The position numbers and the translations under genes were made by a program. From assembly GCF_048820915.1 (NCBI RefSeq), contig NZ_JBMERR010000003.1:124001-188000 (forward strand): 64,000 nt of DNA. Reading direction: 5' to 3'. The notes under the pieces were generated by a model. That model had not been told where the DNA came from, did no database searches, and was given only the letters and a program-made list of their open reading frames with translations. The DNA is from Cribrihabitans_A pelagius (lineage in GTDB: Bacteria; Pseudomonadota; Alphaproteobacteria; Rhodobacterales; Rhodobacteraceae). Below, one piece after another: positions 25,877 to 34,674 of the stretch (the first letter of the stretch is position 1; each line of letters starts with the position of its first letter).

Positions 25877-26509
25877 ATGATTGATCCCAGAGAAACATAC
25901 ATGAACACGCTGGTTCCGATGGTGGTGGAGCAGACCAGCCGGGGCGAACGCGCCTATGACATTTTTTCGCGCCTGCTGAAGGAGCGGATCATCTTCGTGA
26001 ACGGTCCGGTGCATGACGCCATGAGCTCGCTGATCGTGGCGCAGCTTCTGCACCTGGAGGCGGAGAACCCCTCCAAGGAAATCTCCCTGTACATCAACTC
26101 GCCCGGCGGCGTGGTGACCTCGGGCCTGTCGATCTATGACACCATGCAGTACATCCGGCCCAAGGTCTCGACCCTGGTGATCGGCCAGGCCGCCTCGATG
26201 GGTTCGCTGCTGCTCACCGCGGGCGAAGCGGGCATGCGTTTCTCGCTGCCGAACTCCCGGGTGATGGTGCACCAGCCCTCCGGCGGCTTCCAGGGCCAGG
26301 CCACCGACATCATGATCCACGCCGAGGAGACGCTGAAGCTGAAGAAGCGCCTGAACGAGATCTACGTGCATCACACCGGCCAGGACTACGAGACCATCGA
26401 ACGCGCGCTGGAGCGTGACAACTTCATGTCGCCGGCAGAAGCCAAGGCCTTCGGCCTGATCGACGAGATCGTCGAAAGCCGCGGCAAGGGCGGCGACGAA
26501 ACGCCCTGA
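25877..26509 (+). CDS. clpP: ATP-dependent Clp protease proteolytic subunit
   Basis: A 210-residue ClpP, the serine-protease barrel that degrades unfolded or tagged proteins fed by ClpX or ClpA. The triad is Ser107 in GQAASMGS, His132 in MVHQPSGG and probably Asp181 in ALERDNF. Start ATG 25877 ([12 protein letters not shown]) is preferred because it matches the short N terminus common in Rhodobacterales; ATG 25841 is in frame. Unlike in E. coli it needs little propeptide removal. clpX follows after 143 bases with a hairpin between them, so the two may be partly independent. Confidence 0.96.
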   Translation: MIDPRETYMNTLVPMVVEQTSRGERAYDIFSRLLKERIIFVNGPVHDAMSSLIVAQLLHLEAENPSKEISLYINSPGGVVTSGLSIYDTMQYIRPKVSTLVIGQAASMGSLLLTAGEAGMRFSLPNSRVMVHQPSGGFQGQATDIMIHAEETLKLKKRLNEIYVHHTGQDYETIERALERDNFMSPAEAKAFGLIDEIVESRGKGGDETP

Positions 26510-26525
26510 GACACGGGCCAAAGTG

Positions 26526-26558
26526 GTGCGCCCCGCACCTGAAACCGGGGCGCACTTT
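26526..26558 (+). terminator. Hairpin between clpP and clpX
   Basis: A 9-bp perfect stem, GTGCGCCCC (26526-26534) with GGGGCGCAC (26547-26555), followed by only three T residues. It fits a weak terminator or attenuating structure that would lower clpX read-through from the clpP promoter. Confidence 0.6.
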
Positions 26559-26652
26559 CGCATTGTGGCGGCTGGGTCAGTGTCCTAAGCTGCCAGAAAG
26601 GCGGCACACCCCGGCGGGGAGCGCCGCGACCGGGCGGACTGAAAGGTAAACC

Positions 26653-27918
26653 ATGGCGACGAATTCAGGCGGCGACAGCAAGAACACCCTTTATTGCAGC
26701 TTCTGCGGCAAGAGCCAGCACGAGGTGCGCAAGCTGATCGCGGGCCCAACCGTATTCATCTGCGATGAATGCGTCGAACTTTGCATGGACATCATCCGGG
26801 AGGAGACCAAGGCCTCGGGCCTGAAGGCCACGGATGGCGTGCCGACGCCCAAGGATATCTGCGACGTGCTGGACGATTACGTGATCGGCCAGGCGATGGC
26901 GAAGCGGGTGCTGTCGGTTGCGGTGCACAATCACTACAAGCGCCTGAACCATGCGCAGAAGGCGGGCTCGGACATTGAGCTGGCAAAATCCAATATCCTG
27001 CTGATCGGCCCGACCGGCTGCGGCAAGACGCTGCTGGCGCAGACGCTGGCGCGCATCCTCGATGTGCCCTTCACCATGGCCGACGCCACCACGCTCACCG
27101 AGGCCGGTTACGTGGGCGAGGATGTGGAGAACATCATCCTGAAGCTGCTGCAGGCGTCTGAGTACAACGTCGAGCGCGCGCAGCGCGGCATCGTCTACAT
27201 CGACGAGGTCGACAAGATCACCCGCAAGTCGGAAAACCCCTCGATCACCCGCGACGTCTCGGGCGAGGGTGTGCAGCAGGCGCTCCTGAAGCTGATGGAA
27301 GGCACCGTCGCCTCGGTGCCGCCGCAGGGCGGGCGCAAGCATCCGCAGCAGGAGTTCTTGCAGGTCGACACCACCAACATCCTGTTCATCTGCGGCGGCG
27401 CCTTTGCCGGGCTGGACAAGATCATCTCGGCCCGCGGCAAGGGGTCGGCGATGGGCTTTGGCGCCGATGTGCGCGACAACGACGAGCGCGGCGTTGGCGA
27501 GGTGTTCAAGGACCTGGAGCCGGAAGATCTGCTGAAATTCGGCCTGATCCCGGAATTTGTCGGCCGCCTGCCGGTGCTGGCGACGCTGGAGGATCTCGAC
27601 GAGGACGCGCTGGTCACCATCCTGACCAAGCCCAAGAACGCGCTGGTGAAACAGTACCAGCGCCTGTTCGAGCTGGAAGACACCGAGCTGGACTTCACCG
27701 AGGAGGCGCTGAGCGCGATTGCCAAGAAGGCGATCGAGCGCAAGACCGGCGCCCGCGGCCTGCGCTCCATCATGGAGGACATCCTGCTCGATACGATGTT
27801 CGAACTGCCCGGTATGGACAGCGTCACCAAGGTGGTGGTGAACGAGGAAGCGGTGAGCTCGGACGCGCAGCCGCTGATGATCCACGCCGACGAGAAGGAA
27901 TCGGCCTCCGCGGGCTGA
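26653..27918 (+). CDS. clpX: ATP-dependent Clp protease ATP-binding subunit ClpX
   Basis: A 421-residue AAA+ unfoldase that recognises substrates such as ssrA-tagged proteins and threads them into ClpP. The N-terminal zinc finger has Cys15, Cys18, Cys37 and Cys40. The Walker A motif GPTGCGKT lies at about 119-126 and Walker [10 protein letters not shown], near 181. The ClpP-docking IGF-type loop region (about 265-275, FGADVRDND here) and sensor 2, [11 protein letters not shown], are present. Start ATG 26653 follows AAAGGT. A strong terminator lies just downstream. Confidence 0.97.
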   Translation: MATNSGGDSKNTLYCSFCGKSQHEVRKLIAGPTVFICDECVELCMDIIREETKASGLKATDGVPTPKDICDVLDDYVIGQAMAKRVLSVAVHNHYKRLNHAQKAGSDIELAKSNILLIGPTGCGKTLLAQTLARILDVPFTMADATTLTEAGYVGEDVENIILKLLQASEYNVERAQRGIVYIDEVDKITRKSENPSITRDVSGEGVQQALLKLMEGTVASVPPQGGRKHPQQEFLQVDTTNILFICGGAFAGLDKIISARGKGSAMGFGADVRDNDERGVGEVFKDLEPEDLLKFGLIPEFVGRLPVLATLEDLDEDALVTILTKPKNALVKQYQRLFELEDTELDFTEEALSAIAKKAIERKTGARGLRSIMEDILLDTMFELPGMDSVTKVVVNEEAVSSDAQPLMIHADEKESASAG

Positions 27919-27942
27919 GCGCGCGGATGAAGAAATTCGAGG

Positions 27943-27978
27943 CAGGCGGCGCGGGATTCTCCGCGCCGCCTGTTTTTT
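27943..27978 (+). terminator. Rho-independent terminator of clpX
   Basis: A perfect 12-bp stem (27943-27954 and 27961-27972) with the loop GATTCT, followed by six T residues (27973-27978), 24 bases after the clpX stop. Confidence 0.92.
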
Positions 27979-28035
27979 GTTTGCGCAGCCGGGCAAAGGG
28001 GGCGCTGCCCCCGCCGCGCCGGGGCGCGGCTCCCC

Positions 28036-28053
28036 CGGGATATTTTTGGCAAG
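28036..28053. repeat. Intergenic motif copy (CCCGGGATATTTTTGGCA type)
   Basis: CCCGGGATATTTTTGGCAAG lies after a GC-rich inverted stretch (GCGCCGGGGCGCG) between clpX and the RidA gene. A close copy follows preA (about 57888-57910) and a looser one lies near 60296-60315. It looks like a dispersed intergenic element; its function is unknown. Confidence 0.5.
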
Positions 28054-28069
28054 AGGACGAGGTAAGGCA

Positions 28070-28432
28070 GTGATCAGGCGGATATCGTTTGGGGGCGAGT
28101 TCGAAACCAGGGTCGGCTATTGCCGGGCCGTGGTGGCGGGCGGTTTTGTGCATGTGGCGGGCACCGTCGGGCAGGGCGCGGATGTGGTGGAGCAGTGCCG
28201 CTCTGCGCTGGAAACCATCGGCGCCGCGCTGGAAGAAGCGGGCGCGCGGTTTGCCGATGTGGTGCGGGTGACCTACTACCTGCCGGACCGCACCGAGTTC
28301 GAGCCTTGCTGGCCGCTGCTGGCGGAGACCTTCGGCGCGCACCCGCCGGCCGCGACGATGATCGAATGCAACCTCATCGATCCGAAATACCGGATCGAGA
28401 TCGAGATCACCGCGCTGGACCCGCGGGCATGA
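28070..28432 (+). CDS. RidA-family protein
   Basis: A 120-residue member of the YjgF/YER057c/UK114 (RidA) family, trimeric proteins many of which hydrolyse reactive enamine/imine intermediates. [18 protein letters not shown] (about 15-32) and [14 protein letters not shown] are typical, but the catalytic Arg usually found near residue 105 in true RidA must be checked: [16 protein letters not shown] has no arginine right after the Glu, so it may belong to another subgroup. The start is GTG 28070, preceded by GAGGACGAGG. Its stop overlaps the next gene's ATG (28429-28432). Confidence 0.85.
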   Translation: MIRRISFGGEFETRVGYCRAVVAGGFVHVAGTVGQGADVVEQCRSALETIGAALEEAGARFADVVRVTYYLPDRTEFEPCWPLLAETFGAHPPAATMIECNLIDPKYRIEIEITALDPRA

Positions 28433-28896
28433 ATGCGGGCGCCGGCATTGCGGCAGCGGTGCCGGTGCTGCGGATCCTGGACGAGAGCGCGGCGCGGGAT
28501 TTCTACCTTGCGGGCCTCGGCTTTGCGCTCGACTGGGAGCACCGGTTTGCGCCGGACATGCCGTTATACGCGCAGGTATCGCGCGCAGGCTGCCTGTTGC
28601 ACCTGAGCGCCCATGCGGGCGACGCCAGCCCGGGCGGCTCCTGCTTCATTCCGGTTGCGGATGCCGCGGCGCTGCACGCCGAATGGCAGGGACGCGGCTT
28701 GCCCGGCGGCGGCCTTGTCCTGGAGCAGCTGCCCTGGGGGCGGCAGGTAACGGTGCTCGACCCGTTCGCCAACCGGCTGCGGTTCTGTCAGCAAACCCTT
28801 TCGCCGGGGCAGGCCTGGACGTTTACCGCAGGCTTACCCGGCAGGGTGCAAGCCACTGGACCTTGGCGGGAAATTGCGCCATATCAGGGGCGGTAA
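28429..28896 (+). CDS. VOC (glyoxalase/bleomycin-resistance) superfamily protein
   Basis: A 155-residue single VOC-fold protein. [20 protein letters not shown] (about 10-29) and the end [20 protein letters not shown] (about 103-122) match the bleomycin-resistance-like branch, which binds ligands or metals; in the latter the usual metal-binding Glu is replaced. No catalytic function can be assigned. The ATG overlaps the RidA stop as ATGA, so it is translationally coupled to it. Confidence 0.85.
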   Translation: MNAGAGIAAAVPVLRILDESAARDFYLAGLGFALDWEHRFAPDMPLYAQVSRAGCLLHLSAHAGDASPGGSCFIPVADAAALHAEWQGRGLPGGGLVLEQLPWGRQVTVLDPFANRLRFCQQTLSPGQAWTFTAGLPGRVQATGPWREIAPYQGR

Positions 28897-28910
28897 CTGC
28901 GGAGGCACCC

Positions 28911-29297
28911 ATGGGAATCCTGAACACACTTCTGCGCGCCGTGACGTGGTGGAACGGCTCCACGCTGAACACCGCCATCTTCACCGCCCGCAAAGGCGTC
29001 AAGGTGGGCGAGGACGACCAGGGCAATATCTTCTACCGCACTGCCGACGACAGCCGCCGCTGGGTGATCTACAACGGCGAGGCCGAGGCCTCGCGGGTGA
29101 GCCCGGACTGGCATGGCTGGCTGCACCGCACCTATGACGAGCTGCCGACGGAAAAGCCGCTGAAGCGCAAGGTCTGGGAGAAGCCGCATCAGGAAAACCT
29201 GACCGGCACGATGCTGGCCTACGCGCCCGACGGCTCGATCCGGGCCGGCGGCGAGCCGAAGGAACGGCGCGACTACGAGGCCTGGGTGCCGGAATAA
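28911..29297 (+). CDS. NADH:ubiquinone oxidoreductase subunit NDUFA12 homologue
   Basis: A 128-residue homologue of mitochondrial complex I accessory subunit NDUFA12 (B17.2), one of the few accessory subunits present in alphaproteobacteria. The conserved core is [20 protein letters not shown] (about 45-64) followed by [11 protein letters not shown], then the late [15 protein letters not shown] lies five bases before ATG 28911. It is outside any nuo cluster but beside mlaD, the usual alphaproteobacterial arrangement. It likely sits on the matrix-arm/cytoplasmic side of complex I. Confidence 0.94.
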   Translation: MGILNTLLRAVTWWNGSTLNTAIFTARKGVKVGEDDQGNIFYRTADDSRRWVIYNGEAEASRVSPDWHGWLHRTYDELPTEKPLKRKVWEKPHQENLTGTMLAYAPDGSIRAGGEPKERRDYEAWVPE

Positions 29298-29369
29298 TCC
29301 GGGCCTGACTGAACCGAACCGGAATTGAGCGTGCGCGCGTAACCTGTATCAGCCAAAAGGCCGAGGCCC

Positions 29370-29825
29370 ATGTCCTACAATCCCACCGAAGTGATCGCCG
29401 GAGCGGCGGTGCTGGCTGCTGCGGCGGCCTTTGCGATCTATGCCGGCCAAGCCTCCGGCCTGGCGCGCGGCGGCGAAAGCTATCCGCTGACCGCCTCCTT
29501 CCGTTCGCTGGAAGGAGTGGGGGTCGGCACCGATGTGCGGCTGGCGGGCGTCAAGATCGGCACCGTGACCGGTGTCGAGCTGAATGCCGAGACCTTCCGC
29601 GCCGACACGCGGTTCGATGTGAAGGACGGCATCGAGATTCCCGATGACAGCGCCGTGGTGATTTCCTCCGAAGGTCTTCTGGGCGGCAATTTCGTCGAGA
29701 TCATGCCGGGCGGCTCGCCCTTTGCGCTGGAGCCGGGGGATGAGATCCTGGACACCCAGGGGGCGGTCAGCCTGATTTCGCTGCTGGTCAAATTTGTGGC
29801 CGGCGGCAGCGAGGGCGATTCGTGA
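29370..29825 (+). CDS. mlaD: MlaD, phospholipid-transport MCE-domain protein
   Basis: A 151-residue inner-membrane-anchored MCE protein. One N-terminal helix (about 8-27) precedes a single MCE domain (about 36-115) with SFRSLEGVGVGTDVRLAGVK and ISSEGLLGGNFVEIMPGG. In the Mla system hexameric MlaD conveys phospholipids between the inner membrane ABC core and periplasmic MlaC to keep outer-membrane asymmetry. No mlaE, mlaF or mlaC is nearby, so the remaining subunits must be elsewhere. Its stop overlaps the next start. Confidence 0.93.
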   Translation: MSYNPTEVIAGAAVLAAAAAFAIYAGQASGLARGGESYPLTASFRSLEGVGVGTDVRLAGVKIGTVTGVELNAETFRADTRFDVKDGIEIPDDSAVVISSEGLLGGNFVEIMPGGSPFALEPGDEILDTQGAVSLISLLVKFVAGGSEGDS

Positions 29826-30190
29826 GGCGGGCGGCGGCGGCAGCGGCGCTGGTGCTGGCCTGCCTGGCGCTGCCGGGCGGTGCGCAGGAGCGGGCTATGC
29901 AGGGCAGCGCCGCGGTGCTGCGCGCGCTCGACAAGGTGAACGGCCAGACCGTCGATGCCGACGTGCCGGTCGGCGGCGGGGCCGAGATGTTCGGACTTCA
30001 GGTCTCGGTCGCCGATTGCCGCTACCCGGCCGAGAACCCCACGGGGGATGCTTATGCCTATCTCACCGTGCGCGGCCAGAGCGATGGCGAAATCCACTTC
30101 GAGGGCTGGATGATAGCTTCTAGCCCGGCGCTCAATGCGCTGGACCACAACCGTTACGACGTCTGGGTCATGCGCTGCAGCAGCAGCTGA
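29822..30190 (+). CDS. Exported DUF2155 protein
   Basis: A 122-residue protein with a signal peptide (RRAAAAAALVLACLALPGGA) and a DUF2155 domain: VLRALDKVNGQTVDADVPVG (about 32-51), VADCRYPAENPTGDAYAYL and FEGWMIASSPALNALDH. The domain is nearly confined to alphaproteobacteria and its function is unknown. The start is GTG 29822, inside the mlaD stop (GTGA), so it is coupled to mlaD and may act in the same envelope process. Its last 37 bases overlap the 3' end of aat on the other strand. Confidence 0.9.
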   Translation: MRRAAAAAALVLACLALPGGAQERAMQGSAAVLRALDKVNGQTVDADVPVGGGAEMFGLQVSVADCRYPAENPTGDAYAYLTVRGQSDGEIHFEGWMIASSPALNALDHNRYDVWVMRCSSS

Positions 30191-30786
30191 GGCGCGGGGA
30201 CCGCCGGGCGCAGGAAATCGGCGTTGCTTTGCAGCGCCTCCTGCAGCAGCGCGCGGTAGCGGGCGCGGCTGATCTCCACTCCGCCGAGCGAGGCCAGATG
30301 CGCAGTCAGGAACTGCGTATCGCAGAGCAGGAATCCGGCCTGTTTCAGCCGGTCGGTCAGATAGGCCAGCGCCACTTTTGAGGCATCGCGGCGGCGGGAG
30401 AACATGCTCTCGCCAAAAAAGGCAGCTCCCAGCGACACGCCATAGACGCCGCCCGCCAGATCGCCCCGATCCCAGAGCTCCAGCGAATGCGCATGGCCCA
30501 TCGCGTGAAGCTCCAGGTAGCGGTCGCGGATTTCGGCGCTGATCCAGGTTTCCGCGCGGTCGGCGCAGCCATCGACCACGCCTGCAAAATCCCGGTTCAC
30601 GGTGACGCTGAAGCCGCCGTTGCGGATGCGTTTGGCCAGCGAGCGGGAGATGCGGAAGCCGTCGAGCGGAAGGATGCCGCGGCGCTTGGGGTCGACCCAG
30701 AACACCTCCGGATCGTCGCGGTGTTCCGCCATCGGGAAGACACCGGAGGCATAGGCGTGCAGCAGCAGGTCGGCGGTGAGGCTCAT
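30154..30786 (-). CDS. aat: Leucyl/phenylalanyl-tRNA-protein transferase
   Basis: A 210-residue transferase that adds Leu or Phe to N-terminal Lys/Arg of proteins, making them N-degron substrates for ClpS/ClpAP. FWVDPKRRGILPLD (about 29-42), HSLELWDRGDLAGGVYGVSL (about 100-119), FFGESMFSR and CDTQF are the family blocks. Start ATG 30786 gives MSLTADLLLHAYASGVFPMA. It ends 37 bases inside the convergent DUF2155 gene. It follows accC on the same strand after an intergenic hairpin. Confidence 0.95.
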   Translation of the reverse strand: MSLTADLLLHAYASGVFPMAEHRDDPEVFWVDPKRRGILPLDGFRISRSLAKRIRNGGFSVTVNRDFAGVVDGCADRAETWISAEIRDRYLELHAMGHAHSLELWDRGDLAGGVYGVSLGAAFFGESMFSRRRDASKVALAYLTDRLKQAGFLLCDTQFLTAHLASLGGVEISRARYRALLQEALQSNADFLRPAVPAPQLLLQRMTQTS

Positions 30787-30835
30787 GGTGCAGCCCAGTA
30801 TAGGGGAAATGCCCCGCGGGGCGGAGTCGAATGAG

Positions 30836-30867
30836 ACGGGGCGCGGGCCCGGCGGCGCGCGCCCCGT
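30836..30867 (-). terminator. Hairpin after accC
   Basis: A perfect 10-bp stem, ACGGGGCGCG (30836-30845) with CGCGCCCCGT (30858-30867), lies between accC and aat. There is no T-run on the minus strand, so it is more likely a 3'-end stabiliser or weak terminator between the two genes. Confidence 0.5.
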
Positions 30868-30874
30868 CCGGGAA

Positions 30875-32218
30875 TTACAGGTTCCGTTCCAGCCAGCGTT
30901 CCAGCCAATGGATGTTGTAGTTGCCGGTGTGGATGTCCTCTTCCTGCAAGAGCGCATGGAACAGCGGCACCGTGGTGTCGACGCCATCCACGATCAGCTC
31001 GCCCAGGGCACGGTGCAGGCGGGCCAGCGCCTCTGTGCGGTCGCGGCCGTGCACGATCAGCTTGCCGATGAGGGAATCGTAATAGGGCGGGATCGAATAG
31101 CCGTCATAAAGCGCCGAATCCATCCGCACACCCAGCCCGCCGGGGGCGTGGAAGGCGGTGATCTTGCCCGGGCAGGGCGCGAAGTTCGGCAGCTTCTCGG
31201 CGTTGATGCGCACCTCGATCGAGTGGCCGTTGATCTCCAGATCGTCCTGGGTGAAGGACATCGGCAGGCCTTCGGCAACCCGGATCTGCTCGCGCACCAG
31301 GTCGACGCCGAAGATCGACTCGGTCACCGGGTGCTCGACCTGCAGGCGGGTGTTCATCTCGATGAAGTAGAACTCGCCATCCTCATAGAGGAATTCCACC
31401 GTGCCGGCGCCGGAATAGCCCATCTTGCCGATCGCGTCGGCGCAGATCTTGCCGATGCGGGCGCGCTCCTCGGGGGAGATGCTGGGGCCGGGGGCCTCTT
31501 CGAAAACCTTCTGGTGGCGGCGCTGCAGCGAGCAGTCGCGCTCGGCCAGATGCACGCCGGTGCCCTTGCCGTCGCCAAACACCTGGATCTCGATGTGGCG
31601 CGGCTTCTGGAGGTATTTCTCCATGTAGACTTCATCGTTGCCGAAGGCGGCCTTGGCTTCGGAACGTGCGGTGGAGAAGGCTTTCTCAAGCTCTTTCTCG
31701 TCCTTGGCCACCTTCATGCCGCGGCCGCCGCCGCCGGCAGTGGCCTTGATGATCACCGGGTAGCCCATCGCCTTGGCCGCCGATTTCGCTGCGGCCAGGT
31801 CGGGCACGCCGCCCTCGGAGCCGGGCACCACAGGGATACCGAGCTTCTGGGCGGTCTCCTTTGCGGTGATCTTGTCACCCATGATGCGGATGTGCTCGGC
31901 CGAGGGGCCGATGAAGGTCAGACCGTGGTCTTCGATGATCTGCACGAAATTGGCGTTTTCCGACAGGAAGCCGTAGCCCGGGTGGATCGCCTGGGCGCCG
32001 GTGATCTCGCAGGCGGAGATCACGGCCGGCACCGACAGGTAGCTTTGCGCGCCGGCCGGCGGGCCGATGCAGACCGATTCATCGGCCATGCGCACATGCA
32101 TCGCATCGGCATCGGCGGTGGAATGCACCGCGACCGACTTGATGCCCATTTCGCGGCAGGCGCGGATCACGCGCAGGGCGATCTCGCCGCGGTTGGCAAT
32201 CAGGATTTTGTCAAACAT
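30875..32218 (-). CDS. accC: Acetyl-CoA carboxylase biotin carboxylase subunit
   Basis: A 447-residue biotin carboxylase of normal length, which carboxylates the biotin on AccB with ATP and bicarbonate in the first step of fatty acid synthesis. [20 protein letters not shown] opens the N-terminal domain; the ATP-grasp glycine loop [12 protein letters not shown] (about 158-169), the catalytic [15 protein letters not shown] and [20 protein letters not shown] follow. It is 9 bases behind accB, forming the conserved accBC operon. Confidence 0.97.
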   Translation of the reverse strand: MFDKILIANRGEIALRVIRACREMGIKSVAVHSTADADAMHVRMADESVCIGPPAGAQSYLSVPAVISACEITGAQAIHPGYGFLSENANFVQIIEDHGLTFIGPSAEHIRIMGDKITAKETAQKLGIPVVPGSEGGVPDLAAAKSAAKAMGYPVIIKATAGGGGRGMKVAKDEKELEKAFSTARSEAKAAFGNDEVYMEKYLQKPRHIEIQVFGDGKGTGVHLAERDCSLQRRHQKVFEEAPGPSISPEERARIGKICADAIGKMGYSGAGTVEFLYEDGEFYFIEMNTRLQVEHPVTESIFGVDLVREQIRVAEGLPMSFTQDDLEINGHSIEVRINAEKLPNFAPCPGKITAFHAPGGLGVRMDSALYDGYSIPPYYDSLIGKLIVHGRDRTEALARLHRALGELIVDGVDTTVPLFHALLQEEDIHTGNYNIHWLERWLERNL

Positions 32219-32227
32219 GGCCCGCCC

Positions 32228-32722
32228 TTACTCGACGATGACCAGGGGCGACCCGAATTCCACGGCGGCGCCGTCTTCGACCAGGATGCGCTTCACGGTG
32301 CCCGCCTTGGGCGCCGGAATGTGGTTCATGGTCTTCATCGCCTCGACGATCAGCAGGGTGTCGCCTTCGGCGACCTGCTGGCCCACCTTGATGAAGGCGG
32401 GGGCGCCGGGTTCGGCCTGCAGGTAGACGGTGCCGACCATCGGCGAAGTCACGGCGCCGGGGTGGCTGGCCGGATCCTCGGCTGCCTCGGCGGCGGGGGC
32501 CGCGGCTGCCACGGGGGCTGCGGCGGGCGCCGGTGCGGCGGCCTGAACCTGCATCTGCGCCGGAGCGGCGGCCAGCGCGGTCTGGCGGGAGACGGTGACA
32601 TTCAGGCTGTCGTCCGCGCCGTATTCGCGTTTGACCTGCAATTCGGTCAGATCGTTCTCGCGCAGCAGCTCGGCCAGCGCCTGAATGAATGCCACGTCAG
32701 CTTCGTGAGATTTGTTTGTCAT
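32228..32722 (-). CDS. accB: Biotin carboxyl carrier protein of acetyl-CoA carboxylase
   Basis: A 164-residue BCCP. The C-terminal biotinyl domain (about 88-164) carries the modified Lys130 in VEAMKTMNH. An Ala/Pro-rich linker (about 50-85) joins it to a helical N-terminal part. The thumb-like insertion typical of bacterial AccB is seen as [14 protein letters not shown]. The start at 32722 gives [16 protein letters not shown]. About 170 bases upstream to the next gene should hold the accBC promoter. Confidence 0.96.
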   Translation of the reverse strand: MTNKSHEADVAFIQALAELLRENDLTELQVKREYGADDSLNVTVSRQTALAAAPAQMQVQAAAPAPAAAPVAAAAPAAEAAEDPASHPGAVTSPMVGTVYLQAEPGAPAFIKVGQQVAEGDTLLIVEAMKTMNHIPAPKAGTVKRILVEDGAAVEFGSPLVIVE

Positions 32723-32890
32723 ATTGTCCTCAGCCGGTTCCGACAGGCCCGCCCAAGTCTGGAGTGACCGGCGGGCGGGAAATTAGCGCGCTTATAGGGC
32801 AAGGAGTTCCGCAAGGAAAGCGCTCTCGAACTGCCCGGTAACATGGCGGCTACGGTGCGGATTCGCAATGCGGGCGGGCAGGCTGCGGGG

Positions 32891-33427
32891 TCAGAGCGGC
32901 ATACCGGTCAGTTTTGCCACAAGTTCCGGCAGCTTGCGGGCGCCGAACTTCTGCAACAGCCGCGCCCGGTGGGTTTCCACGGTCCGGTAGGAGAGGTCGA
33001 GCTTGGCGCCGATCTCCTTGGCCGACAGCCCCTTGCAGGTAAGGATCGCAACTTCGCGCTCGCGCGGGGTGAGGCTGACCACCGGGCGGTCGTCGGAGAT
33101 ATCGGCAAAGGACCACACCCCGGTGCGGAACGGATCCTCGGGTGAGATCGAGCGGCCCCGCACCCGGCACCAGAACAGCCCGCCCGCCCGGCGGCGCATG
33201 ATGCGCTCGTCGCTGTAATAGCCGGTCTCGTGCTCCTTCTTCTGCAAGAGCGCGCCGATGCGGCGGAACTCCTCCGGCGTGGGGTACAGCCCGGCGATCA
33301 GCATGCCTTCGTAATCGGCAGGCTCGCCGCCGAAGGTATTGGCAAACTGGAGGTTGCAGCGCGTGATCACGCGGCGCTCCAGCACGGCAAGCCCCACCGG
33401 GGCGTGGTCGAAGGCAACATCGGTCAT
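32891..33427 (-). CDS. PAS-domain LuxR-type transcriptional regulator
   Basis: A 178-residue protein with an N-terminal PAS-like sensor (about 5-110) and a C-terminal LuxR helix-turn-helix (about 115-175). The HTH shows LTPREREVAILTCKGLSAKE and LDLSYRTVETHRARLLQKFG. There is no acyl-homoserine-lactone domain and no receiver domain, so it should respond to a small ligand or cofactor. It is divergent from the thiolase/acyl-CoA synthetase pair, with only 86 bases between, making that pair its probable target. Confidence 0.88.
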   Translation of the reverse strand: MTDVAFDHAPVGLAVLERRVITRCNLQFANTFGGEPADYEGMLIAGLYPTPEEFRRIGALLQKKEHETGYYSDERIMRRRAGGLFWCRVRGRSISPEDPFRTGVWSFADISDDRPVVSLTPREREVAILTCKGLSAKEIGAKLDLSYRTVETHRARLLQKFGARKLPELVAKLTGMPL

Positions 33428-33471
33428 GGTTTCCTTTAACCGCGTATTTTTGCGGAGTTGAAGAGGGCAAG

Positions 33472-33487
33472 AGCGTCATGCGACGCT
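33472..33487. promoter_or_regulatory. Palindrome in the PAS-LuxR/thiolase divergent region
   Basis: AGCGTC-ATGC-GACGCT, a perfect 6-bp inverted repeat with a four-base spacer, sits about 27 bases before the thiolase start and 45 bases before the regulator start. Its place suits an operator for the adjacent LuxR-type protein; binding is inference. Confidence 0.4.
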
Positions 33488-33513
33488 GCCCGCGCCGGGA
33501 AGGGGAGGGCAAC

Positions 33514-34674
33514 ATGGTGTATATGGCGGGCTGGGGGCATACGAAATTCGGAAAGCTGCCTCAGATGGATCTGCAAGATTTGTTGGTCGCCGCAGGGCAG
33601 GAGGCGCTGGCTGACGCAGGTCTCGGGGCCGATGCGGTGGACGGTGTCTGGCTGGGCCATTTCAACGCCGGCATGGTGGGTGACGGCTTTCCCTCCTCGC
33701 TGGCTCTGGCGATCCATCCCGCCTTGCGCTTCAAGCCCGCGACCCGGCTGGAGAACGCTTGTGCCTCCGGTGCGGCGGCGGTGTTTGCGGCACGGCAGGC
33801 GATCCTTGCGGGCGAATGCGACGTCGCGCTGGTGATCGGGGCCGAGAAGATGACCCATCTCCCGGGGGCCGAGGTGACGGCGGCGCTTGGCCATGCCTCC
33901 TACCAGCGGGAGGAGGCGGGAGTGTCCTTTCCGGGGGTGTTTGCGCAGTTTGCCGAAAGCTATTTCGGCGCCTACGGGGATCAGTCCCGGGCACTGGCGC
34001 AGATCGCGGTGAAGAACCACGCCAATGCGATGCACAACCCGCTTGCGCAGATGCAGAAGGAGCTGGCGCTGGAGTTCTGCCTTGAAGCCTCGGAACGCAA
34101 CCCGGTGATCGCCGCGCCGCTGAAGAAGACCGACTGCTCGCTGGTCTCGGACGGGGCGGCGGCGCTGGTTCTGGTGTCGGAGCGCCGGCTGGCTGAGGTG
34201 CGCAAGGCCGTGCGCCTGCGCGGGGCGCAGCAGGTGAATGATCTCCTGCCGATGTCGCAGCGCGATCTTCCGGCCTTCGAGGGCCCGGCGCGCGCGATCC
34301 GCGGCGCCTATGACAAGGCGGGCGTCAGTGTTGCCGATATCGGCGTGGCCGAGGTGCACGACTGTTTCACCATCGCCGAGCTGATGATCTACGAGGCGAT
34401 GGGGCTGGCGGAGCGCGGCAAGGCCGCGGCGCTGCTGGAGGACGGCACGGTGCATCCCGGCGGGCGGCTGCCGGTGAACCTTTCAGGCGGGCTCAAGGCC
34501 AAGGGCCATCCGGTCGGCGCCACGGGTGTGTCGATGCATGTGATGGTGGCGCGGCAGGTGCTGGGGCAGGCGGGGGCAATGCAGCATCCGGGGGCGGAAC
34601 TGGGGCTGGTCTTCAACATGGGCGGCTCGGGTGTTGCGAGCTATGCGTCCGTTCTGGAAGGGGTGAAGGCATGA
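33514..34674 (+). CDS. SCP2-type thiolase / acetyl-CoA acyltransferase
   Basis: A 386-residue thiolase-superfamily enzyme. The nucleophilic Cys83 is in ENACASGAA, a His lies in VAEVHDCFTIAE and the second conserved His in GLKAKGHPVGATG. The sequence type is closer to SCP2-like thiolases than to FadA/PhaA. ATG 33514 is preferred over 33478 because GGGGAGGG stands four bases before it. It overlaps the acyl-CoA synthetase gene by ATGA (34671-34674), so a CoA ester made by the synthetase is probably its substrate. The chain or ring involved is unknown. Confidence 0.9.
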   Translation: MVYMAGWGHTKFGKLPQMDLQDLLVAAGQEALADAGLGADAVDGVWLGHFNAGMVGDGFPSSLALAIHPALRFKPATRLENACASGAAAVFAARQAILAGECDVALVIGAEKMTHLPGAEVTAALGHASYQREEAGVSFPGVFAQFAESYFGAYGDQSRALAQIAVKNHANAMHNPLAQMQKELALEFCLEASERNPVIAAPLKKTDCSLVSDGAAALVLVSERRLAEVRKAVRLRGAQQVNDLLPMSQRDLPAFEGPARAIRGAYDKAGVSVADIGVAEVHDCFTIAELMIYEAMGLAERGKAAALLEDGTVHPGGRLPVNLSGGLKAKGHPVGATGVSMHVMVARQVLGQAGAMQHPGAELGLVFNMGGSGVASYASVLEGVKA

